From the NCBI GenBank assembly GCA_021797525.1, contig JAJZZQ010000050.1:1-6293 (forward strand): a DNA stretch of 6,293 nt. The letters run 5' to 3'. Positions 1 through 4,773 of this stretch are shown piece by piece. The notes under the pieces were generated by a model. That model did not search any database. It worked only from the letters and a program-made list of their open reading frames with translations, and was not told the origin of the DNA. Every line of letters starts with the position of its first letter. The first letter of the stretch is position 1. Source of the stretch: Thermoplasmata archaeon. Lineage in GTDB: Archaea > Thermoplasmatota > Thermoplasmata > Thermoplasmatales > Thermoplasmataceae. The position numbers were made by a program, and so were the translations under genes.

Positions 1-834
1 ATCCTCACCGTTTACATCCGGAGGGATTGCGGTAGATTCTCCACTTATTGCAGACAGGCTGTTTAATCCGAAGTCGTATATCATCCCATTTTGGTAGAGT
101 AGTGTTCCTACAGGTGCACTTACCGACCCCACTGCTGAATTGGAAGATGTGCTGATAATCGAGACCGTAGCAGGGTTCTGGTCAGTGGATATTACGTATG
201 CATATCCGTTTTCCGAATCATACTCTATCCATTCTGGACCTTTTGGAACCTTGATATCTGTTAAGTTTGATGTGTCTTTTATAACATCAACATAATTACT
301 TAATGAAAGTGAAACAAGGGTGTACCCGTTAGGAAGTGAAGCTATTCCAGCAGCCCCTGCAGCATTTCCAAGGTATAAATAAGAGACCACTGTTCCAGTT
401 GGTGTCATTACAGCCACATCTCCAGATGTGGATGAATACATTGATACGTAAATCAGATTATAATAGGAATTGTAAGTTATCCCATTAGCGTCATAACCTT
501 CCTGTAAGGCATAGGTTGCTATCGAATTGGTACCATCAAGAACTGATACACTATCAGTTGAATAGTCAGCAACATAGGTATAGCCGTTATTTGGATCATA
601 CGCCATTGCATTTGGGGTGTTAATTCCAGATAAAGTATATGGGGATCCAATACTTAGGACAGGATTGCTGCCAATTGAAGATGGAGAGAGAAATTGAGAT
701 TCACTATAAAAGCCATGTATTGAATCTCCGGTAGAATCATGATTGTACAGGGATGCAAATGAAGTGAATATTAAGGCAGACAGGAGAATGAGAGACACAA
801 TTTTTTTCTTAGTCAGGTTCCGCTTGAAATACAA
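1..834 (-). CDS. Secreted/surface YncE-like beta-propeller protein, 3' part missing
   Basis: The minus strand is open from a TTG at 834-832 to the left edge, giving 278 residues without the C-terminus. The N-terminus is a clear signal peptide or anchor: basic residues 4-11 (KRNLTKKK), then a hydrophobic core at about 12-27, with possible cleavage near A27. After a Ser/Thr/Asn-rich linker come at least four repeats of the pattern [hydrophobic]-x-YDPxNGYxYVxxxxxxxVSV: about 75-101, 117-144, 162-185 and 201-229. This is the blade signature of YncE/NHL-type beta-propellers. Such proteins in archaea are typically exported surface or S-layer-like proteins of unknown ligand. One N-glycosylation sequon (N190-L-T) lies in the exported part. 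TTG is chosen because an in-frame TAA lies 24 nt upstream, no in-frame ATG precedes the signal peptide, and a TATA-like box sits 22 nt upstream. A GTG at codon 13 is in frame but would cut off the basic region. The fold is fairly sure; the function is unknown. Confidence -1.
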   Translation of the reverse strand, partial: MYFKRNLTKKKIVSLILLSALIFTSFASLYNHDSTGDSIHGFYSESQFLSPSSIGSNPVLSIGSPYTLSGINTPNAMAYDPNNGYTYVADYSTDSVSVLDGTNSIATYALQEGYDANGITYNSYYNLIYVSMYSSTSGDVAVMTPTGTVVSYLYLGNAAGAAGIASLPNGYTLVSLSLSNYVDVIKDTSNLTDIKVPKGPEWIEYDSENGYAYVISTDQNPATVSIISTSSNSAVGSVSAPVGTLLYQNGMIYDFGLNSLSAISGESTAIPPDVNGED

Positions 835-852
835 ATCTTTCCCCCATTTGGC

Positions 853-859
853 TATTTAT
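853..859 (-). promoter_or_regulatory. TATA box of the beta-propeller gene
   Basis: The minus strand reads ATAAATA, centred 22 nt before the TTG start at 834. At the usual archaeal TATA-to-start-site spacing (about 22-27 nt), transcription would begin at or very near the TTG, so the mRNA would be leaderless. A G-run (841-845) between box and start is not a good Shine-Dalgarno match. Inferred from position only. Confidence -1.
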
Positions 860-890
860 CGTTAGTTCGACCTTTTCGGTCATCCTTTTT

Positions 891-905
891 TTACAGGGTC
901 TGTAA
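891..905. promoter_or_regulatory. Perfect inverted repeat upstream of the beta-propeller promoter
   Basis: TTACAG-GGT-CTGTAA is a perfect 6-bp dyad with a 3-nt centre. It lies about 32-52 nt upstream of the TATA box at 853-859, and a second weaker dyad (GACC-TTTTC-GGTC, 869-881) lies between the two. The position suits an upstream regulator-binding site. The sequence alone cannot distinguish an operator from a hairpin or chance. Confidence -1.
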
Positions 906-976
906 TACAAACCAATAAAAACGCGAATGAAAGGCAACTTTGCTCAAATGCTCCATACATAAGATTTGAATAAAAC

Positions 977-993
977 ATTTATTTAACATTAAA
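977..993 (+). repeat. 17-nt intergenic repeat, copy 1
   Basis: ATTTATTTAACATTAAA occurs here on the plus strand and exactly, in reverse orientation, at 3095-3111. Its 3' part TTTAA-CA-TTAAA is a dyad. Copy 2 lies just upstream of the TATA box of the PH-like/zinc-ribbon gene. Copy 1 is not obviously upstream of a gene on its own strand. A partial match (ACATTAAATA) recurs at 1079-1088. Confidence -1.
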
Positions 994-1100
994 TATGATT
1001 AAAGAGTCAATATTTGTTTTTTATGACATTTAGAATTAATTTAAAACTGATAGTTATCATAATTCATTCAGGATAAGACATTAAATAAGTTCCTTTAATA

Positions 1101-1122
1101 GAAAAAGTGGCTATTTTCACTT
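1101..1122 (-). terminator. Possible terminator of the small membrane protein gene
   Basis: Read on the minus strand, AAGTG and CACTT form a 5-bp stem around an 8-nt loop, followed by a T-run (TTTTTC). It lies about 50 nt downstream of the stop codon at 1174-1176. Archaeal termination mostly depends on T-runs, so the T-run is the more relevant part. The stem is short. Confidence -1.
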
Positions 1123-1173
1123 GATTAAATTCATCTGTTCTCATTCCCATTGGAAAGCATAAAACATAGATAC

Positions 1174-1371
1174 CTAATTCACATACTTTTCCTTGAGCCT
1201 GTCAAGGAATAACTGAGAAATAATGAAAACCGAGAGAATAACAAATAGCGGGATAATTGCGAAGCCCTCCAGGATTGATTTAAGCATAGAGGAGGATATG
1301 TTAAGGACCAGAACAGATAAAAGCGCGACTAGCAGCGCTGACAAACCGGATACAATAAAAGAAAGTTTCAA
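1174..1371 (-). CDS. Small protein with two membrane helices, unknown function
   Basis: The 65-residue product has two strongly hydrophobic segments, about residues 5-24 and 36-56, joined by a short loop with K31 and E35. The C-terminal tail (DRLKEKYVN) is charged and hydrophilic. No conserved motif is recognisable. The start is TTG (1371-1369), fixed by an in-frame TGA two codons upstream; a later in-frame ATG at codon 29 would remove the first helix. A TATA-like box lies about 22 nt upstream of the TTG, suggesting a leaderless mRNA. The gene is divergent from the Lrp-like regulator at 1482, from which it is separated by 110 nt, so control by that regulator is plausible. Clean helix pattern, own promoter and downstream T-run favour a real gene. 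It resembles small membrane proteins of many archaea, but no family was recognised. Confidence -1.
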   Translation of the reverse strand: MKLSFIVSGLSALLVALLSVLVLNISSSMLKSILEGFAIIPLFVILSVFIISQLFLDRLKEKYVN

Positions 1372-1387
1372 GCCTCACGGACACCCC

Positions 1388-1397
1388 TAATATACAA
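1388..1397 (-). promoter_or_regulatory. TATA box of the small membrane protein gene
   Basis: The minus strand reads TTGTATATTA, centred about 22 nt upstream of the TTG at 1371. It overlaps the dyad at 1392-1403, so a protein bound to that dyad would be expected to block TBP. Assignment is by position and composition. Confidence -1.
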
Positions 1398-1403
1398 ATG
1401 TAT
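1392..1403. promoter_or_regulatory. Candidate operator ATACA-AA-TGTAT
   Basis: This is a perfect 5-bp dyad with a 2-nt centre, overlapping the TATA box of the small membrane protein gene. Dyad sites over a promoter are typical for dimeric HTH regulators, and the neighbouring divergent gene encodes an Lrp-like protein. That this protein binds here is inference. AT-rich DNA yields short palindromes by chance. Confidence -1.
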
Positions 1404-1452
1404 CGTGGATTATTTTGATTTCCTTCCGAAATATGGGACAGAAATGCCATAG

Positions 1453-1463
1453 AATAAATTTAT
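1453..1463 (+). promoter_or_regulatory. TATA box of the Lrp-like regulator gene
   Basis: AATAAATTTAT is centred 24 nt upstream of the ATG at 1482. The spacing predicts transcription starting at or next to the ATG, a leaderless mRNA, and favours the first of two nearby ATGs (1482 and 1488). The box itself contains the palindrome ATAAATTTAT. Confidence -1.
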
Positions 1464-1478
1464 CTGTCATATTATTTA

Positions 1479-1490
1479 CATATGCATATG
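1479..1490. promoter_or_regulatory. 12-bp perfect palindrome over the regulator start codon
   Basis: CATATGCATATG is its own reverse complement and contains both candidate ATG codons (1482-1484 and 1488-1490). With a leaderless start it would also cover the transcription start, so a bound protein could hinder initiation. Autoregulation is a common habit of Lrp-type proteins. Binding here is inferred only. Confidence -1.
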
Positions 1491-2396
1491 GACATTCCAA
1501 CAAGGACAATCTTCCGCTCATGGAACTGGCCATTTGGTGAAAATGATCGTTTTTCGCAAAGGCCAACCCCCAGCCATATTTCAAAAGTGTCCTTCATCTC
1601 CCCAGGAAGAATATACAGATCATGGAACACTTTATTTCAGAACGGATATGTTAGGAAGGTGATATTCCTGCCTTCGGAAAGTGTGGTTCAGAAATCTACT
1701 GTCATAATTCCTGAAGGCAGCTATGAAGACTTTCTGGAACTGAAAGGCAGGATTAATGATCTGGCCTTTGTGGAGACAATACATTTTGGAAGGATCTATG
1801 CAAGCTCAGGATCCTTCTCAGGAATATTTACTCCGGGAAGAAATACGATTTCACTTTCAATAACGGAAGCATCCCATGATGAAGTGGAGAAGATATCCCG
1901 CCTCATACTTGGGAACAAAAGCAAAAATATGCTGATATCAGATCCTGCCAATTCAACAAATATTGAAAGGACGAAGATCAGGGACTTAGCGTTAGTTAAG
2001 GAACTGGCCTACAGAAGCATATACGATATTCAGATAAGCAATATTTCCAGGAAGATGGGCATCAACCTGAGAACAGCCAGAAGGAGGATTGACCGGTTAA
2101 TATATGAGAAGAGTGTTTTTTCATATCCTCTTCTCAACCAGGTTGCTATAAAAGGTTTCAACCTGTTCATGGTTTTGATTAATTCCCAGCTGGATCAGGA
2201 TGAATTTTTCAAGATTCTAAATAGAGGCTTACTGGGAGAGAGATATCTATTATACATGGTAATTGGCGGAACGCTTGCCACAATGTTTTATTATGAAAAC
2301 CTGGAGGAGATGGATCATCTCGTATCTGAGATCAGCAAAATATGGGATGATTATGCTGTAATCACAAGGTTTGACAGTGCAGCAAGAGACCCTTAA
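1482..2396 (+). CDS. Lrp/AsnC-like transcriptional regulator with two tandem HTH-plus-effector units
   Basis: This 304-residue protein is probably a DNA-binding regulator of the archaeal Lrp/AsnC type. The sequence reads as two similar halves. In the first, a winged-helix motif at about 28-60 (TPSHIS, then SPGRIYRSWNTLFQNGYVRK) is followed by an alpha/beta domain at about 70-143. In the second, a clearer HTH at about 165-212 (ISNISRKMGINLRTARRRIDRL, split here as helix 186-192 and recognition helix 196-208) is followed by an alpha/beta domain at about 222-297, in the place of the RAM ligand domain. A standard Lrp protein is about 140-170 residues, so this is about double length. The start at 1482 is chosen for its TATA box 24 nt upstream; M3 is an alternative. 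The gene is divergent from a small membrane protein and convergent, 20 nt apart, with a PH-like/zinc-ribbon gene. The regulated ligand and targets are unknown. The second HTH is the firmer of the two. Confidence -1.
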   Translation: MHMDIPTRTIFRSWNWPFGENDRFSQRPTPSHISKVSFISPGRIYRSWNTLFQNGYVRKVIFLPSESVVQKSTVIIPEGSYEDFLELKGRINDLAFVETIHFGRIYASSGSFSGIFTPGRNTISLSITEASHDEVEKISRLILGNKSKNMLISDPANSTNIERTKIRDLALVKELAYRSIYDIQISNISRKMGINLRTARRRIDRLIYEKSVFSYPLLNQVAIKGFNLFMVLINSQLDQDEFFKILNRGLLGERYLLYMVIGGTLATMFYYENLEEMDHLVSEISKIWDDYAVITRFDSAARDP

Positions 2397-2416
2397 AAGG
2401 AAAGGATGAGGTAAGA

Positions 2417-3058
2417 CTAAAGCTTTGCTCCACAGTGGGGGCAGAACCTCATACCTGGGTCTACCTCATTGCCACAGCTCTGGCATACAAGTGGTACGGA
2501 CTTTGGCTGATCAGGCTGCTCAATTTCGGTAGCCTGCTGGCTTCCCCCCTCCTCAGATTGAATATTCCTTGGTCCTGCCTGTTCTTTTGATGCAGAATCC
2601 TTTCCAAAATAAGCCATGCCTATATTGGTGCGGGGAGCTTTTGCCTTTGCCATCTGAAGGTCGCGTCTGTACTTTTCTTCATCCTCGCGGCTCTTGTTAT
2701 CCTCGTGGTGCCTTCTGGCATCGGAAACCCAGCGGGAAATCTCATCTGCCCATTTCTTCGGGTCAGGGAGCTGAAAGTCGTACTTCTTAACTGTACCGTC
2801 CTTATCAAACTCTATAGAAAGTATTTTCTTTCCGAACAATAGGGGAACGGCCGTAGTAACGTTTTTGAGTTCGTGAAGGTTAATGTCGAGGAATATCTTT
2901 GCTGGAGTAGCATGAATTATACCTCTTTTTCCCTTCTTCTCATAGATTAGTCTCCTGTCTGTAAGATAGAGAGTACCATCCTGAATTTCAGCATCTCCGT
3001 CGTGGAGAGTGCAATCATTACTAAGGAGCTGGTGCTCATCACTGGCATATATTGGCAT
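2417..3058 (-). CDS. PH/GRAM-like domain protein with C-terminal zinc ribbon
   Basis: This 213-residue, apparently soluble protein has three parts. Residues about 5-112 look like a PH/GRAM-like domain: a run of short beta strands with the typical TLYLTDRRLIYE stretch at 29-40 and a closing helix PKKWADEISRWV at 100-111. Residues about 112-185 are a charged, low-complexity linker rich in E, K, R and Q, partly helical. Residues 190-213 are a zinc ribbon with C192-x2-C195 and C206-x2-C209 (CQSCG and CPHCG). No membrane helix or signal peptide is seen. PH-like domains bind lipids or proteins, and C-terminal ribbons of this kind often mediate protein or nucleic-acid contacts; the specific role is unknown. 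ATG at 3058 has a TATA box 27 nt upstream, so the mRNA is probably leaderless. The gene follows the glycosyltransferase by 67 nt on the same strand but has its own promoter. Downstream, a pyrimidine-rich stretch at about 2393-2408 may end transcription. Confidence -1.
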   Translation of the reverse strand: MPIYASDEHQLLSNDCTLHDGDAEIQDGTLYLTDRRLIYEKKGKRGIIHATPAKIFLDINLHELKNVTTAVPLLFGKKILSIEFDKDGTVKKYDFQLPDPKKWADEISRWVSDARRHHEDNKSREDEEKYRRDLQMAKAKAPRTNIGMAYFGKDSASKEQAGPRNIQSEEGGSQQATEIEQPDQPKSVPLVCQSCGNEVDPGMRFCPHCGAKL

Positions 3059-3080
3059 ATTTATTTGATATGTAGGACGG

Positions 3081-3088
3081 ATTTATAA
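3081..3088 (-). promoter_or_regulatory. TATA box of the PH-like/zinc-ribbon gene
   Basis: The minus strand reads TTATAAAT, centred about 27 nt upstream of the ATG at 3058, giving a leaderless or nearly leaderless transcript. The 17-nt repeat lies 6 nt further upstream, where an activator or repressor could contact TBP/TFB. Confidence -1.
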
Positions 3089-3094
3089 TCTTTC

Positions 3095-3111
3095 TTTAAT
3101 GTTAAATAAAT
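3095..3111 (-). repeat. 17-nt intergenic repeat, copy 2, next to a TATA box
   Basis: The minus strand reads ATTTATTTAACATTAAA, identical over 17 nt to 977-993 on the plus strand. It contains the dyad TTTAA-CA-TTAAA and ends 6 nt before the TATA box of the PH-like/zinc-ribbon gene, a position suited to a regulator site. It also lies 15-31 nt downstream of the glycosyltransferase stop, so its T-rich part could instead help end that transcript. Confidence -1.
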
Positions 3112-3125
3112 AAGATGGAGAACAG

Positions 3126-4631
3126 TTAAAATCGATTCAGACCCCCATTAAAACTTGATAGCATCCTTTTGAAGAATCGTATATCCTTCAGGTTCATTGA
3201 CTTGAATGTTACCAGCGCAAATCCAAAGAGTGTAAGTGCTGGAAGATAGTTTCTGGAAAGAGCCATCATCATACCAAGCATAAGCCCAAGACTGGCAACG
3301 GCAAATTCAAAGACAAGGAGTGGAACATCTACTCTATCTCTTATTTTCATAGCTTCAGACTCCTTCTCATTAACACCCATTTTAGGAGTCCTGTAAAAAT
3401 ATCCAGACTTGCCAAGGAGTCCACTCATGAACCCATAGGCACCTAAGACAACGGTACACGCACCAATATACGAAAGTGCTGGGAGAAGTATCAGATCCTT
3501 TGGTTTGAAGAGCCCTTCAAAATAAAGAGCATATGCACCTGCTACAAAAAACGGAATGGACGGTGTGAACAGGAACACAGAATAGAAAGGTCCACCCAGG
3601 TCAAACGGAAGTCCCAGAAGAAAGGCCCAGAAAGTGAATACTGAAGAGAATATGTTGACGATTATCCAGGAAATATTTGAGAAAGGAAGGAGAAGCAATA
3701 GGAAAATACCTGCTTTCTCTGAATATGTCATTTTCCTGCTTCTGAAAATGTTAAGCCAGTGCCTTCTTACAATGAGCCCCCAGCCCTGTGAAACACGGAG
3801 GCTTTGTTTTTTCCATATCTCGAGATCGAACGGCGCTTCGCTTAGAATCTTCGAATAACTCAGATATGTACCTTTCTTTCCATTGAGGTTCAGAAGAACA
3901 GTAATCTCAGTATCCTCAGTTATTGATTCAAGTTTGTACTCCATTACCTGATCGAGATCTTCCTTTCTGATCAGGGTAAAACCGCCCTGTATGGAGAAAG
4001 GTTTCTTCAGGAAAGCAGAACCCTTCTTGATTGATGTATCCATGAGATCCTGAGATAATGCAAAGAGTCGCGTTATGAAGTTGTATGATCTGTTGTAATA
4101 ACCAACCCTGAACTGTACAAATGAGAGTTTCGGGTTTCTCTCTAGAGCCCTTATTCCATCAGATATTGTTTCAGGCTTGAGCACTGAATCTGCATCAAGC
4201 AGAAGAACCAGATCGTTCCTGACGAGATGAATTGCATTCTTCAATGCCCCTATTTTGAAACCCGCCCTTCCAGATCTTCTTGATACAGTGATATTCAGGC
4301 CTCTTCTGGAAAGTTCAGCAGATTTTCTATCCAGTATATCGGTAGTTTCATCATTTGAGTCATCAGCAACTACAACTTGAATCCTGTCAAGTGGGTAATC
4401 CACCTTCATGATTGCTTCCAGGGAGTTCTCTATGACAAGCTTTTCATTGTAGGATGCGTAAAGTAGGGTAATTGGTGGGCATTCAGAAGGTTTTTTTTGG
4501 GAAAAATTTTCATTATTTCTGTGCTCCTTTATGGAGAATATGGCAAGAAGCAACCAGTATATTGCCGTTGCAAACACAGGCAGCTCGAAAGATATACTCA
4601 GAATTAGTGCAAGTTCCTCCATCCCTAACAT
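3126..4631 (-). CDS. Membrane family 2 glycosyltransferase, CesA/CslA-like
   Basis: The 501-residue enzyme is predicted to transfer sugars from a nucleotide-sugar donor at the inner face of the membrane, possibly processively. One membrane helix (about 8-33) precedes the GT-A catalytic domain (about 52-290); four to five helices follow (about 308-338, 346-372, 378-405, 433-458, 462-478). Catalytic landmarks are D90-D91 in VVVADDS, the metal-binding D146-A-D148, and the catalytic-base motif T238-E239-D240. QxxRW, usual in processive members, appears as Q276-S-L-R279-V280, with a W at 284. A late FYRTPKMG motif (412-419) is typical of the CslA-like branch. Length fits that branch. The sugar and acceptor are unknown; glucan, mannan or N-acetylhexosamine products are all possible. 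ATG at 4631 is used; ATG at 4622 is an alternative. It lies 142 nt downstream of a flippase gene on the same strand, which supports a role in surface glycan or glycolipid assembly. Confidence -1.
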   Translation of the reverse strand: MLGMEELALILSISFELPVFATAIYWLLLAIFSIKEHRNNENFSQKKPSECPPITLLYASYNEKLVIENSLEAIMKVDYPLDRIQVVVADDSNDETTDILDRKSAELSRRGLNITVSRRSGRAGFKIGALKNAIHLVRNDLVLLLDADSVLKPETISDGIRALERNPKLSFVQFRVGYYNRSYNFITRLFALSQDLMDTSIKKGSAFLKKPFSIQGGFTLIRKEDLDQVMEYKLESITEDTEITVLLNLNGKKGTYLSYSKILSEAPFDLEIWKKQSLRVSQGWGLIVRRHWLNIFRSRKMTYSEKAGIFLLLLLPFSNISWIIVNIFSSVFTFWAFLLGLPFDLGGPFYSVFLFTPSIPFFVAGAYALYFEGLFKPKDLILLPALSYIGACTVVLGAYGFMSGLLGKSGYFYRTPKMGVNEKESEAMKIRDRVDVPLLVFEFAVASLGLMLGMMMALSRNYLPALTLFGFALVTFKSMNLKDIRFFKRMLSSFNGGLNRF

Positions 4632-4667
4632 ATTTACACTTAGACCTTTCTGTTAATGAAAATATGC

Positions 4668-4684
4668 AATTATTATTTTAATCT
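4668..4684 (-). promoter_or_regulatory. Possible promoter of the glycosyltransferase gene
   Basis: The minus strand reads AAGATTAAAATAATAAT. A TATA element centred near 4676 would place the start of transcription around 4650, leaving a leader of about 20 nt before ATG 4631. That leader has a weak AGGT ribosome-site match at about 4643-4646. Unlike the other genes here, no good box sits 25 nt before the ATG, so this call is weak. Confidence -1.
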
Positions 4685-4727
4685 TGCCTCAGAAACTTAT
4701 GGAAGAATTTCTCCTGATTAAGGAAAT

Positions 4728-4747
4728 AAAAAAAATCTGAATCTCAG
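4728..4747 (-). terminator. T-tract terminator after the flippase gene
   Basis: On the minus strand a small CTGA-GAT-TCAG hairpin (4737-4747) is followed by a run of eight T (4735-4728) and more T-rich sequence, about 27-45 nt beyond the flippase stop. Runs of T are the main intrinsic termination signal in archaea. The four-base-pair stem is probably unimportant. This would separate, or reduce read-through between, the flippase and the glycosyltransferase. Confidence -1.
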
Positions 4748-4773
4748 GGAGAAGATACAATGCAAAACAAGAT

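Larger units (their letters stand above)
835..1173. other. AT-rich intergenic region without a convincing gene
   Basis: No ORF with coding character was found on either strand. The region holds the beta-propeller promoter (853-859), two small dyads upstream of it (869-881 and 891-905), one copy of a 17-nt repeat (977-993), a T-run (about 1016-1022), a 17-codon reading frame on the plus strand (1023-1076) that is probably not a gene, and a hairpin with a T-run (1101-1122) that probably ends the small membrane protein transcript. No tRNA-like or rRNA-like segment was seen. A small RNA cannot be excluded. Confidence -1.

Noticed and set aside
809..847. ATG at 847 as start of the beta-propeller gene
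   Set aside because: It is in a different frame and hits a stop after 12 codons; the TTG at 834 is the first usable start in the signal-peptide frame.
880..960. 26-codon minus-strand frame upstream of the beta-propeller gene
   Set aside because: It is too short, has no TATA box at the right distance, and runs through the dyads; a second overlapping 21-codon frame is equally unconvincing.
1387..1584. 65-codon minus-strand frame overlapping the regulator start and the divergent promoter
   Set aside because: It runs antisense through the first 100 nt of the regulator and over both TATA boxes, and its product has no domain-like or membrane pattern.
2569..2808. Two frames (one per strand) inside the PH-like/zinc-ribbon gene
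   Set aside because: Both lie within a well-supported gene, have unusual composition (Pro, Arg, Cys-rich) and lack a promoter.
3634..3858. Plus-strand frame antisense to the glycosyltransferase
   Set aside because: It is opposite conserved glycosyltransferase sequence and shows no independent coding character.
4472..4681. Plus-strand frame antisense to the glycosyltransferase N-terminus
   Set aside because: It is a shadow of the real gene, and its product is unlike any recognised protein.
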